A stretch of 64,000 bases of DNA, taken from contig NZ_CP136514.1 of NCBI RefSeq assembly GCF_032813545.1, positions 310,001 to 374,000 on the forward strand. The letters run 5' to 3'. The notes under the pieces were generated by a model. The model was given only the letters and a program-made list of their open reading frames with translations, did no database searches and had not been told where the DNA came from. A program made the position numbers and the translations under genes. Shown one piece after another: positions 8,968-17,897 of this stretch (positions are counted from its first letter, which is position 1; every line of letters begins with the position of its first letter). This DNA is from Nodosilinea sp. E11 (lineage in GTDB: Bacteria; Cyanobacteriota; Cyanobacteriia; Phormidesmidales; Phormidesmidaceae).

Positions 8968-9825
8968 ATGACCCGTCAAAAACGCTCCATTACTCTTTCT
9001 ATCGACGAGGCCGAAAAAGCCCAGCTAGAGCAACTTGCGCTAGACTTTGGCCAAACCTGGGGCGACAACCCCAACGTGTCAAAATTGATGAAAGCGATCG
9101 CCCGTGGTCAACTGCGCCTAGCCGCCAACCACGACTGGAGCCGCGATCGCATTGACACCCTCAACCGCGCCCTCAACCTGCTCAAAGACGAAGGCTATCT
9201 CCATGAAGCCCTCTGCCTGGCCCACCTACTGCTAGAGCGCAGCGAGCTAAACCACCCCCTGCGCCAAGAAATTCAAGCCTGGGTAGAGCAGCCCAGCGCC
9301 CCCTGGCGCGTTGACATTGACCGCTGTATTCGCCAACAGCGACCCTTTCGCCTCATGTACCAAGACGCTGCCAACCGTCTGTGGAACTTCACCGTGCGCC
9401 ATGCCAAGATCGAGCGCCATGAAGACCGCCAATACCTCGACTGCTGGTGCGATGAAACAGAAGGCAATCAGGATGTGGATGCCCTACGTCATAATTGGTC
9501 GCTACGCCTAGATCGCATTCCGTCCGAAGCTGTGATTTCTCCCGCTGAGGGGCACTGGCAACCTGAACTCAGTCATATTGAAGTTGAATTCTTCCTCTTG
9601 GGAGGTTTAGCCTTTGGCTATCGGTCTAAAACTAAGGCTGACCTAGTCAATGAATGGCAGCCCGATGTACAGCAGCGGCGGGTGGTGCGCCGAGTTAGCA
9701 ATACGTTTTGGTTTCTCCGCGAGGTGCGTCGATATGGGGCCGATTGTCTGATTTCTAGTCCACTTCCCATCCGTGAAAAATTTATGCAGGAACTAAGACG
9801 GTGGGTTGAGCACTATCAACCTTGA
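8968..9825 (+). CDS. WYL-domain transcriptional regulator, likely CRISPR-linked
   Basis: A 285-residue protein. The N-terminus (MTRQKRSITLSIDEAEKAQL) looks like a ribbon-helix or short helical DNA-binding part. Residues about 105-190 (FRLMYQDAANRLWNFTVRHAK then DRQYLDCWCDE and LRLDRI) fit a WYL ligand-sensing domain, and a winged C-terminal part follows (residues ~205-285). WYL regulators are known to control cyanobacterial CRISPR-Cas loci and other defence genes. It is divergent from the cas operon. No strong Shine-Dalgarno is seen before the ATG. The regulatory target is inferred from position. Confidence 0.75.
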   Translation: MTRQKRSITLSIDEAEKAQLEQLALDFGQTWGDNPNVSKLMKAIARGQLRLAANHDWSRDRIDTLNRALNLLKDEGYLHEALCLAHLLLERSELNHPLRQEIQAWVEQPSAPWRVDIDRCIRQQRPFRLMYQDAANRLWNFTVRHAKIERHEDRQYLDCWCDETEGNQDVDALRHNWSLRLDRIPSEAVISPAEGHWQPELSHIEVEFFLLGGLAFGYRSKTKADLVNEWQPDVQQRRVVRRVSNTFWFLREVRRYGADCLISSPLPIREKFMQELRRWVEHYQP

Positions 9826-9856
9826 TAGAGGCCCGCTGGTGATAGCTGAAGCAACC

Positions 9857-10483
9857 TCAACCCCCAGCCTCCAAATGCCCCACCCCATTCAACCCCACCA
9901 CCTCAAACCCCTCACCCTTGACCCCAAACACTGACACCGAAGTATTCTCCAAGTCATAGCGAAAGCTCGATTCCCTAGGCTCATCCAGCAGCAGTGGTAT
10001 CAACGCCCGCAGCAGCCCTCCGTGGGCCACCACAGCCACCGACTCAGACAACCCCCGCCAAGCCTCAACACAGCCCATCAGTCGCTGTTCCATCTGCTGC
10101 CACGACTCGCCCCCAGGCGGCACAAAGGTAAACCGTTCCTCCAACGACATGGGCTTCAACCGCTCGTGAATCTGTAACCACGGCTCCCCCGACCATTGGC
10201 CCCAGTTCCGCTCCTTCAACGCCTCAGAACATTGCAGGGGCACCCCCAGGGCATCAGCAACAATCTGGGCTGTTTCTAGCGCCCGTTGTTCGGGAGAGGC
10301 CAACAGTGATCGCACCCCGTACCCCCGACACACCTCCACCAGGCGCGAGGCTTGCCAACGGCCTATCTCATCAAGTCCAGTGGTGTCCTGCTGGCTATGG
10401 ACCCGGCCCTGAACGTTGAGAGCGGTCTGCCCGTGGCGAATGAGTAGCAGCTTTGGCAGGATAGGGATGCTCGATGGTTCCAT
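9857..10483 (-). CDS. Histidine phosphatase / phosphoglycerate mutase family protein
   Basis: A 208-residue protein with the family catalytic motif LIRHGQTALN (about residues 13-22), where the His is phosphorylated. It also has the second-site region ERNWGQWSGE (~88-97) and the distal catalytic AHGGLLRAL (~150-158). These are the hallmarks of the branch that includes CobC-like alpha-ribazole phosphatases and acid phosphatases. The substrate cannot be told from sequence. It is convergent with the WYL gene, separated by 31 bp. Confidence 0.85.
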   Translation of the reverse strand: MEPSSIPILPKLLLIRHGQTALNVQGRVHSQQDTTGLDEIGRWQASRLVEVCRGYGVRSLLASPEQRALETAQIVADALGVPLQCSEALKERNWGQWSGEPWLQIHERLKPMSLEERFTFVPPGGESWQQMEQRLMGCVEAWRGLSESVAVVAHGGLLRALIPLLLDEPRESSFRYDLENTSVSVFGVKGEGFEVVGLNGVGHLEAGG

Positions 10484-10662
10484 GGCCCCAGGTGAAATCT
10501 ACGCTATGCCTGACGATATTTTGCCCTTCCTCGCTGGCGTCACTATCTTTGTGCAGTACCTGTGCTGGTCAGCCGCGACAGAGATGGGCACCCGCTGGCC
10601 CTGGCGAAAGTGACCTGTAGCCTTTGCTATGCTGTTTCTGCCCTTGTAGGCCTCAGAACCCC

Positions 10663-11250
10663 ATGGCTGAACAGATAGAGAAGATGGCTATAGGAGAGCG
10701 CTTAGAGCGCCCCCACGAGGCTGAGGGATCAAGATTTAGATGGGCCGATGACTCCTGCGAGCTGGTGATCAGCCTGAGCAATCCACGGCTAAGGGAAATC
10801 AGAGGGATCGAGCACGGGGTATTTGAATTTGGGCTGAACGTCGTTGAGTCCATGCCCTTTGTCTGCTTTCGAGTGTTTGAAGTAGTAGGCGCTAAGGGCT
10901 TTGGTCAACCACAGCAGGGAAAAGTGGTACTGCCCTGGCATGAATGCCCCTTCCACCTGGCCCGATTCCACCCCGAGGCTCTGCCCTACTTTGACGACTT
11001 CAGGGCTATCCCAGAGGCCCACCTGGGCATCATCGTGATTTTGACCGACTGGCCAGGGATGACGGTCAAAGCCCTGCGGTTCTTCACTGTGTCGCCATTC
11101 TTTACCCAGAAGCTGATTGAGGCGCTGCTGACCACCGCCCCAGCCTATACGAGAGAGGGCTATGTCCAGGGGGTAGAGAGGATTTTCAAAACCTACCCCA
11201 CCAATGCGATCGGTGATGGTGCGCGGGTGCGCTGCAAGTCTGGGGATTGA
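10663..11250 (+). CDS. Hypothetical protein, about 195 residues
   Basis: The open frame is longer at the 5' end, but ATG 10663 (MAEQIEKMAIGERLERP) looks like the natural start. The protein is soluble, with a mixed alpha/beta pattern and no signal peptide. Segments such as FEFGLNVVESMPFVCFRVFE and HLGIIVILTDWPGMTVKALR look like conserved beta-strand/helix elements. I do not recognise a family. It is convergent with the DJ-1/PfpI gene, 30 bp away. Confidence 0.6.
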   Translation: MAEQIEKMAIGERLERPHEAEGSRFRWADDSCELVISLSNPRLREIRGIEHGVFEFGLNVVESMPFVCFRVFEVVGAKGFGQPQQGKVVLPWHECPFHLARFHPEALPYFDDFRAIPEAHLGIIVILTDWPGMTVKALRFFTVSPFFTQKLIEALLTTAPAYTREGYVQGVERIFKTYPTNAIGDGARVRCKSGD

Positions 11251-11280
11251 GAACGACCCCAAGGCAATAGCCTCTATGAC

Positions 11281-11877
11281 CTAAGCTGCTACCAACTCAG
11301 CATGTTCAACGCGAGTCCCCAGAACCGTCAAAAATTCAGCTAACCACCGAGGGTGAGCGGGCCAGGCTGGGGCCGTCACCAGGTTGCCATCAACAACCAC
11401 CTCAGTCACAGGCACCTCAACATACTGCCCACCCGCCGCATTCACATCTGGGCCGCAGGCTGTATAGGCTGAGCAGCGTTTGCCATTGATCACCCCGGCA
11501 GCGGCTAGCAATTGAGCCCCATGGCAGACCGCCGCAATTGGTTTGTTGGCCTGGGCAAAGTGCTGAACAGCGGCAATGACATCTTGATTCAGGCGAATAT
11601 ACTCAGGGGCGCGACCACCAGGAATGACCAGAGCATCGTAGTCAATGGGGTTGATGTCGGCAAAGGTAGCGTTGAGAGTAAAGTTGTGACCAGGCTTTTC
11701 AGAATAGGTTTGGTCGCCCTCAAAGTCATGGATAGCGGTGCGCACGAGCTCACCACTCTTCTTATCGGGGCACACGGCATGAACGGTATGGCCCACCATC
11801 TGTAGCGCTTGAAAGGGCACCATCACCTCATAATCTTCTACGAAGTCGCCAACCAGCATCAGGATCTTAGCCGCCAT
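11281..11877 (-). CDS. DJ-1/PfpI family protein
   Basis: A 198-residue class I glutamine amidotransferase-like protein. It has the conserved nucleophile elbow AVCHGAQLL (Cys at about residue 118), the upstream acidic residue in GDFVEDYEV (~11-19) and the core [14 protein letters not shown] (~85-98). Members act as proteases, chaperone-like hydrolases or deglycases. The exact activity here is unknown. It begins at ATG 11877 after a GGAG-like stretch (tctgttctcc on the plus strand). Confidence 0.88.
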   Translation of the reverse strand: MAAKILMLVGDFVEDYEVMVPFQALQMVGHTVHAVCPDKKSGELVRTAIHDFEGDQTYSEKPGHNFTLNATFADINPIDYDALVIPGGRAPEYIRLNQDVIAAVQHFAQANKPIAAVCHGAQLLAAAGVINGKRCSAYTACGPDVNAAGGQYVEVPVTEVVVDGNLVTAPAWPAHPRWLAEFLTVLGTRVEHAELVAA

Positions 11878-12030
11878 GGTCTGTTCTCCTTGAATGGGTT
11901 CATAGTGAATATATCTATGACGTTAGACCAGCTGTAATTTCCTCTGGAGCAGTGGCAATAAACCGTAATCCCCGATTGGCCCTACTGTTTGAAAGTCAAA
12001 GGTGCAAGACTTTTCGATGTCCTTCAGCAG

Positions 12031-12591
12031 CTAGGGCGGAAAGCTAAACAACTGCACCGCATAGATCTCTGTGCCTAGTGAGTTAGCTACGATCCCATAG
12101 CCAAAGGTGGTGTAGTGAGGTGTTAGCAGATTCTCCCGATGGCCAGGGCTGTACATCCACCCCTTCTGGTATTCCTCCACCAGGCCAAAGGACAGGGCTA
12201 CCGGAATAGTCCCCTTCTGCTGCATGATGTTTTCCCCGGCCCCAGCTTGACCCCCCAGCGCCCTAAAGCGGTCTGAGGGGTCTTGGCCATCGGGGTTAAC
12301 GTGGTCGTAGAACTGATGTTTCAGCATGTCCTCGGCATGACGCTGGGCCACCTGGGCGAGCAACGGATCTTCGACCAGGGGCGGTAGACCATTCACCTGG
12401 CGATCGCGGTTCACCAACTCCAGCGCTAGGGCTCTGAGTTCGGGCAGCGGCTGATTGCCCAGGCGGAAGTTCCACTGAGTCTGAGGTTGACCGATCGCCC
12501 AGCCAGGGCCACCCGCACCATTGCTTTGAAAGAACAACTGGTGAAGCTGAATCAGGGCATAGCTGCTAAACACCAGGGCGGAGAGAACCAC
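12031..12591 (-). CDS. CAP (SCP/PR1-like) domain secreted protein
   Basis: A 186-residue protein with a hydrophobic N-terminus (LSALVFSSYALIQLHQLFF). The CAP core follows: LALELVNRDRQVNGLPPL, AQRHAEDML, FYDHVNPDGQ, GENIMQQ and SPGHRENLL. These contain the family's His/Glu pairs. Bacterial CAP proteins are exported and sometimes bind small lipids or act as proteases. The only start in frame is GTG 12591, so the signal peptide may be shortened or mis-started. Confidence 0.85.
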   Translation of the reverse strand: MVLSALVFSSYALIQLHQLFFQSNGAGGPGWAIGQPQTQWNFRLGNQPLPELRALALELVNRDRQVNGLPPLVEDPLLAQVAQRHAEDMLKHQFYDHVNPDGQDPSDRFRALGGQAGAGENIMQQKGTIPVALSFGLVEEYQKGWMYSPGHRENLLTPHYTTFGYGIVANSLGTEIYAVQLFSFPP

Positions 12592-12757
12592 TGCCCAATG
12601 AGAATCAGGGTTTATTCAACACAATTGACGAGTAAGACAGTTGTAAATATGCCGATATCTACATGGGAGTGTATAGCTTCTTAAAACGGACTTCCTTTTA
12701 ATAGTTCTTGTTGGTAGCTTGGACTTGTCATTCTTTCAGATCAAGGCGGTTAAAAGC

Positions 12758-13684
12758 ATGAGGCAAGCTTCCTTTAGATGGATGTCTCCCCTGATAATTA
12801 GTTTACTTGTTCTCATGCCGAGTTGCAAAAGCGAGGAACAAAGCAGTGCACCAGATCCTCAACCAAGTCCAACTCAAACTCCCGAATCCAGCTCTGAAAT
12901 AATTTCTACAACAATGGCTAGATCGGAAAACGACGAATCAGACTCCTGTAATGTTGATCCAAGCTGCTCGTATGAGAATGCTGAGACTACAGAAGTTGAA
13001 GCAAAACAGGCTTATGAACAATTAATGGCTGTAGTAGCTTCAGTAGCCCCTCCAGACGGAACTGAGGCTTTGACAGGCCTGGTCGAGGAGGATCATGAGG
13101 CATGGATGACGTCCCGCGATAATTCTTGCAACTTGGATAGGGCGTTAGCTCAGCATGACGGGTTACAGGGTGCTACGCCAAATCTGATTCATGCAGATTG
13201 TATAACTGACTTCAACCGCGATCGCATTAACAAGCTTGTGGGTATTTTGCAGAAATTTAGCAATAGCAACCCTCCTCAAGGTACTTCTTCTAATGGTTTT
13301 CAAGATATCGCCTTAACCCCTGGTGAAGAGTATTCCTTCATGCCAAGAAGAGTGCAAGATCTTACGAAAGATGGAGACTATCTCCTGAGTTCTGAAGAAC
13401 CCCCTTTTGATGGAGGTGAGTACATTCTTGTATTACGTAAGCGAGGAAATATCGTAATCGTATCTGAGGGTCATCTTAATAGTGATGGAGGTTGTTCTAG
13501 AAAAGTATTAAAGTCAGATAATGAGGTTGAAACAACTGTTTTTGAGGGAGAAAGTGAGCGGTTTATAACTAAATCTGAGAGTGGAGAGCTAAGTACTGCT
13601 CTCCTCAAGCATTACGATGTTGAGCAACTTGAGATTGCTGGAACACTTTTAGATGGCTGTGATCAAATATTCAATATGTCTTGA
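12758..13684 (+). CDS. Lipoprotein with LprI-like (DUF1311) domain
   Basis: Starting at ATG 12758 gives a type II signal peptide with lipobox LMPSC (Cys ~23), followed by a low-complexity Ser/Pro/Glu linker. Residues about 85-160 (EAKQAYEQLMAV, EAWMTSRDNSC, HADCITDFNRDRINKL) match the lysozyme-inhibitor LprI-like domain with paired cysteines. The C-terminal 140 residues look beta-rich and are unassigned. Base composition is more AT-rich than most neighbours, which suggests acquisition. A periplasmic or outer-leaflet location is inferred. Confidence 0.7.
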   Translation: MRQASFRWMSPLIISLLVLMPSCKSEEQSSAPDPQPSPTQTPESSSEIISTTMARSENDESDSCNVDPSCSYENAETTEVEAKQAYEQLMAVVASVAPPDGTEALTGLVEEDHEAWMTSRDNSCNLDRALAQHDGLQGATPNLIHADCITDFNRDRINKLVGILQKFSNSNPPQGTSSNGFQDIALTPGEEYSFMPRRVQDLTKDGDYLLSSEEPPFDGGEYILVLRKRGNIVIVSEGHLNSDGGCSRKVLKSDNEVETTVFEGESERFITKSESGELSTALLKHYDVEQLEIAGTLLDGCDQIFNMS

Positions 13685-13898
13685 GATGAAATTACTTCAG
13701 CAACAAAACCTCCAAGACCAGCGACAGTCTCAGAGGTTGCAAGTTAAAGGTGCAGATTGGCTACGGCTAGCGATCCGCTCTCGTCCGCCGTGGGCCTAGT
13801 GTGCCCAAGTTGATGGGGGCGATCGCAGGGAGTAGGGCTATTGAGCTACCACCAACTCATCCCACCGAGGCGATCGCCTCTCTCGGCTCTATCGTGGA

Positions 13899-14651
13899 CT
13901 ACTTAAGCCACTGAAAGGCCCACTCTAGCTCGACCACACCATTTTCTGGAAACCAGCGACCATGGGCCAGGATGATCTTCTCAGGTGCCCAGGCCAGCAT
14001 CTGTTCGTAACCCTGCCTCGCTTGGGCTTTGCGGCCTAGAAAGGTCATCCTCAAATCTAGGGGTGTCCCGCCGTTGGGGGAGGCTATACCCACCAGGTGG
14101 ATCAAACAGCGAAAGGTTTTATCGACCTTCGAGGGCTCAAAGTTTTCAATCAGGTCAGTCAGGATCAGCGTCTTACTCTGCCGGTGGAAGAACACCACTT
14201 CATCTAGAAACCGACTGCCACGAATAATCGCCTGGTCAATCTCTGTGGCCCACTGGGGCGGTGGGGTGTCGGCCAAGTCAGCGTGGAAGGTGGTAGGGAT
14301 CTGCTGGCTGTCTGCCCGTTCTCGCACCCCTGGAGAGGCCCATGCGATCGCTTGGGGGTAGGCATCGGCCCAGCTTTGGATGTGGGCGTAGTGGATCTTG
14401 TTGGGCGACACCAAATGCTCAACCCGGCCAAGACTGTCGATCTCAGCCTTGAGAGATGGCGTTAGTTCAGTGGGGGAATGGCACCACAGTCCGCCATTAT
14501 TCAGGCGCACAATTGTCATTCGGGTGGTGAAAGGGACAGCGGTGCCGTACAGTGCCATCTGGACAATGGGGCCATCCACAATCCAGATATTGTCGTCAAC
14601 GGGCTTGAGGGTGTTGATGGGCTCGTAGAGTGTCAGCAGGTCTTTGGCCAT
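13899..14651 (-). CDS. DUF4336 family protein
   Basis: A 250-residue protein starting MAKDLLTLYEPINTLKPVDDNIWIVDG. It contains the DUF4336 features RMTIVRLNNGGLWCHSP (about 43-59), EHLVSPNKIHYAH (~80-92), DEVVFFHRQSKTLILTDLIEN (~150-170) and the late AHGRWF. The family resembles a metallo-beta-lactamase fold with a degenerate metal site and has no established function. It is a stand-alone gene; flanking DNA has no clear partner. Confidence 0.85.
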   Translation of the reverse strand: MAKDLLTLYEPINTLKPVDDNIWIVDGPIVQMALYGTAVPFTTRMTIVRLNNGGLWCHSPTELTPSLKAEIDSLGRVEHLVSPNKIHYAHIQSWADAYPQAIAWASPGVRERADSQQIPTTFHADLADTPPPQWATEIDQAIIRGSRFLDEVVFFHRQSKTLILTDLIENFEPSKVDKTFRCLIHLVGIASPNGGTPLDLRMTFLGRKAQARQGYEQMLAWAPEKIILAHGRWFPENGVVELEWAFQWLK

Positions 14652-14974
14652 AGTTCAATGAGATGGCGCAACATGACCATTTTGAGGGATTCGCTAGTCC
14701 TGGTAAAGGCGGCAGCAGTTAAGGTTTCAACCACCACACCAGGCTACAACAGCTTATACAGCGACTCTATACACGGGGTCAGATGGCGTCATGGGCTTAC
14801 CTGCGCCTTCAACCAATGGCTCAGCCCAGGTATCGCTAATCTTTCGATAGGCAACGGTGCCGCCAGGAAAGACAAAATGTTCTCTCTCTGCTAGCGCTTC
14901 ATAACCAACCGAGGTCTTTTCGATATTCATGGGTTAACCACCACCTAGGCTGACAAGATTAGACTTTTTCAACT
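14652..14974. other. Intergenic region without a convincing gene
   Basis: A minus-strand stretch at about 14755-14931 reads partly like coding sequence (MNIEKTSVGYEALAE, then in another frame FPGGTVAYRKISDTWAEPL). It needs a frameshift at about 14880 to stay open, so it is at most a decayed small gene. No RNA gene or clear terminator is seen. Confidence 0.35.
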
Positions 14975-15205
14975 TTAGTCATAAAGGCGGCAGCGGCTAA
15001 AGTCGATCGGTGGCTCTGTAGAGCAGTACACCAGACTGCGCCCCGCTTCTAGGGCATCCTGGCTGGTGCTGTAGGTTTCGCCATCGGTCAGGGCGACAAG
15101 TTCAGGAGTAATCACCCAGCAGCAAAAGCCCGTGGTACGGCGGTGGGTCACAGCCACAATCCAGTCGGGAAAGGCGATAAGTTCAATGACGGTCTGCTGG
15201 GCCAT
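14975..15205 (-). CDS. Small hypothetical cyanobacterial protein
   Basis: A 76-residue protein, MAQQTVIELIAFPDWIVAV, with a beta-rich pattern and several Cys/Trp residues (TTGFCCWVITPE). I do not recognise a family. The IS element at 15236 is inserted only 30 bp upstream of the start codon, so the native promoter may be separated from the gene. Confidence 0.5.
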   Translation of the reverse strand: MAQQTVIELIAFPDWIVAVTHRRTTGFCCWVITPELVALTDGETYSTSQDALEAGRSLVYCSTEPPIDFSRCRLYD

Positions 15206-15235
15206 GGTTACCCCCTTGCAGTGGGAGGTTTAATC

Positions 15236-16550
15236 CTGACTGCCTGACACATCTTTATACGGCCTCCCAGGGTGGTAGTTGGCAGCACAAGGACTGGATT
15301 CTAGAGAACCAGATGCGGTCATAGTACCGGACTTCAGCTTTTTTAGAGGCAAAGCAGGGTTCAGGGTCAACGGTGAATAGGGGGATGGGTTTGAGCAACG
15401 AACGCCCTTTGTTGACGGCTCCTTTGAGCCAGCGCAGGCCAATTTTGAGGTAACTGATGCCCCGAGTCCAATGAGGGTCAACCTGAGTGCGGAGGCCATC
15501 GAGCTGAACGGCCATGCCCTGGGTGGTGCCATAGAGGATGGCGACAGCCGCTATGAGATAGAGTCGTTCGAGGGCTGGAGCCGAGCGAATGCCGGAGGCT
15601 TCTAGCTCAAAGACCCCGGATTTTGAATCGAGGAAAAGCTCCTCGACTCGAAACCGAAGGGCATACTGCCACAGGGTATTGAGGGACGGCGGCTCATCGG
15701 TGATGACAGCCCAGGGCTCCTTGACGCCTTTGACGTTAGCCAGCACCAGGTTGCAGCGCCAGCGACCATCCGTCCACAGACCAATGCCCTCATAGAAACG
15801 GGCTTCGCCCTTGGGGGGCCACAGATAGCCGACTTCAATGGGATGACGGCGGGGGCCATGGACCACCACGTCACTGGGTAAGCGCAAACAATAGTGCCAA
15901 CGACTTTGGCTTAACCACTCCAGCAGGTCATGGTTGGCAAACCCTCGGTCGGCTAACAGCATCACATCAGGGTAGGGCTGCAACAGCCGATGGGCCAACC
16001 GCAACGGGGGGAGATATCGCTCCGTACTGACGGTGGCACTCGAATGCTCCAAAACCCGCCACAGCAGGGGCACCGCTCGTCCGCAGCAGGTCACCGACAA
16101 GTGAATCATGCAGTAGCGATTCCACAGCACCGTGGTATCGAGCGCCAAGTAGAGTCGTCGCCCTTTCCACCGATGGATGGCCGCTAGCACCAACGGCACG
16201 TACAGACTTTTGACCCGGACCCGACGATTGCCCATGAAGCGCTGCCATCGTCGTTCGGTGCTTTGCGCCTGGCGGGCGCGACTGGGTACATACGATTCCC
16301 ACTCCGGTAGGCTCAACTGACCACTGCACACCAGCGCGGTCACCATCCAAGCCAGCGCCTTGAGGTGCCGCAGGTCACGGCGATGGCTATATTGACGCAG
16401 CAGTGGCAGCACTTGATCATAGAGGCAGGTGGTGGCTGACATGGTACAGACCCTGAGATGACGCAAATTTCAGCGTCTCATGTCACCTCACCCTTTTCCC
16501 CTCGCGTCACGAGGTTTCAAGCCTTTCACCTACTTCTGTCAGGCAGTCAG
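15236..16550 (-). mobile_element. IS4-type insertion sequence, copy 1 (1315 bp)
   Basis: The ends are perfect 14-bp inverted repeats, CTGACTGCCTGACA at 15236-15249 and its complement at 16537-16550. The 9-bp target duplication GGTTTAATC sits at 15227-15235 and 16551-16559. The element is almost identical to 22207-23521. The intact duplication shows a simple, fairly recent insertion. It lies 130 bp upstream of recA and points away from it. Confidence 0.95.
15255..16442 (-). CDS. IS4-family DDE transposase (copy 1)
   Basis: About 395 residues from ATG 16442. The DDE residues lie in LALDTTVLW, LLADRGFANHDLL and FRVEELFLDSKSG. The IS4 signature Y(2)R(3)E(6)K is exact in YALRFRVEELFLDSK. It catalyses cut-and-paste transposition by acting on the inverted repeats. 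It differs from copy 2 by only two residues seen (ERYLPPLR versus ERYLPLLR, YLIAAV versus YLVAAV). The frame is intact, so it may be active. Confidence 0.93.
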   Translation of the reverse strand: MSATTCLYDQVLPLLRQYSHRRDLRHLKALAWMVTALVCSGQLSLPEWESYVPSRARQAQSTERRWQRFMGNRRVRVKSLYVPLVLAAIHRWKGRRLYLALDTTVLWNRYCMIHLSVTCCGRAVPLLWRVLEHSSATVSTERYLPPLRLAHRLLQPYPDVMLLADRGFANHDLLEWLSQSRWHYCLRLPSDVVVHGPRRHPIEVGYLWPPKGEARFYEGIGLWTDGRWRCNLVLANVKGVKEPWAVITDEPPSLNTLWQYALRFRVEELFLDSKSGVFELEASGIRSAPALERLYLIAAVAILYGTTQGMAVQLDGLRTQVDPHWTRGISYLKIGLRWLKGAVNKGRSLLKPIPLFTVDPEPCFASKKAEVRYYDRIWFSRIQSLCCQLPPWEAV

Positions 16551-16680
16551 GGTTTAATCTCAGTTATCCCTGCGGTCTAGATAACTACCTATTGCGATCT
16601 GGAACAAGTGTACTAAACTAAATCTCTAAAGACAACTGTTCTGGGGTTCAGGGGTCTTGTTCTGTACCACCGAGGAAATC

Positions 16681-17799
16681 ATGGCGGCAAGAAAAGGCAG
16701 CAGTAAGACCGACGAAGGAACGAAGAAAACACCAGAGCAGGTGGAGAAGGAAAAGGCGCTGACAATGGTGCTCGGCCAGATTGAGCGCAACTTTGGCAAA
16801 GGCGCGATCATGCGCCTGGGCGATGCTGCCCGCATGAAGGTTGAAACCATCTCGACCGGAGCGCTAACCCTCGACCTGGCCCTGGGTGGTGGCCTACCTA
16901 AGGGGCGAGTGATTGAAATCTACGGCCCTGAGAGTTCGGGTAAAACCACCGTCGCCCTGCACGTTCTAGCCGAAGTGCAGAAGGCAGGCGGGGTAGCCGC
17001 TTTTGTAGACGCTGAACACGCCCTCGACCCGATCTATGCCGCCGCCCTGGGGGTGAACGTTGAAGAACTGCTGGTTTCCCAGCCAGATACCGGAGAGATG
17101 GGCCTAGAGGTGGTGGATCAGCTGGTGCGCTCGTCAGCTATTGATGTGGTCGTGGTGGACTCAGTAGCGGCGCTGGTGCCACGGGCTGAGATTGAAGGGG
17201 AGATGGGCGATGCTCACGTGGGCCTGCAAGCTCGACTAATGAGCCAAGCGCTACGAAAGATCACGGGCAGCATTGGCAAGTCGCAGTGTACGGTGATCTT
17301 CTTAAACCAGCTGCGCCAAAAGATCGGCATTTCCTACGGCAACCCCGAGGTCACCACCGGGGGCAATGCGCTCAAGTTCTACGCCTCTGTACGCCTCGAC
17401 ATTCGCCGCATCCAAACGCTGAAGAAGGGCACTGAAGAGTACGGCATTCGCGCCAAGGTGAAAGTGGCCAAGAACAAAGTTGCCCCACCCTTCCGCATTG
17501 GAGAGTTCGACATTCTCTTTGGTCAAGGCATCTCGACCATGGGCTGTTTGGTTGACTTGGCCGAGCAGCACGGGGTGATCGTCCGTAAAGGGGCCTGGTA
17601 CAGCTACGAAGGCGAGAATGTGGGCCAGGGGCGCGACAACACGATTCAGCGGCTGCTTGAGGATGCTGAGTTTGCCCAGAAGGTCGAGGCCCAGGTGAGA
17701 GAGAAGCTGGAGATTGGCGGCGCTGCGGTGGAAGTCGCAGATGTCGAGATTGAGGTGGAAGACGAAGACGAAGCCGATTACCTGGATGAGGACGAGTAA
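16681..17799 (+). CDS. recA: RecA recombinase
   Basis: RecA forms filaments on single-stranded DNA, drives homologous recombination and triggers LexA cleavage. The protein is 372 residues from ATG 16681, the start that gives the usual MAARKGSSK. Walker [10 protein letters not shown] is near residue 81, [10 protein letters not shown] near 160, and the L2-loop region with NQLRQKIG near 212. It ends in an acidic tail ([15 protein letters not shown]). The upstream 130 bp up to the IS end must hold the promoter; no confident SOS box is seen. Whether this is the chromosomal recA or a plasmid-borne extra copy is open. Confidence 0.97.
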   Translation: MAARKGSSKTDEGTKKTPEQVEKEKALTMVLGQIERNFGKGAIMRLGDAARMKVETISTGALTLDLALGGGLPKGRVIEIYGPESSGKTTVALHVLAEVQKAGGVAAFVDAEHALDPIYAAALGVNVEELLVSQPDTGEMGLEVVDQLVRSSAIDVVVVDSVAALVPRAEIEGEMGDAHVGLQARLMSQALRKITGSIGKSQCTVIFLNQLRQKIGISYGNPEVTTGGNALKFYASVRLDIRRIQTLKKGTEEYGIRAKVKVAKNKVAPPFRIGEFDILFGQGISTMGCLVDLAEQHGVIVRKGAWYSYEGENVGQGRDNTIQRLLEDAEFAQKVEAQVREKLEIGGAAVEVADVEIEVEDEDEADYLDEDE

Positions 17800-17897
17800 A
17801 GGCAGCTCAGCTCTGGGGGCTTGGGGGGATATGCGATCGCACATTAGGCTGAAGTCTTGCGACACTGATCCATTTCTCCTCGCCCTGTGGTCTGCCT

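Noticed and set aside
10482-10613. Short plus-strand membrane peptide (MPDDILPFLAGVTIFVQYL)
   Set aside because: Only about 35-44 residues between two good genes, no clear ribosome site or family.
14755-14931. Small minus-strand gene
   Set aside because: Needs a frameshift near 14880; too short and unsupported to call.
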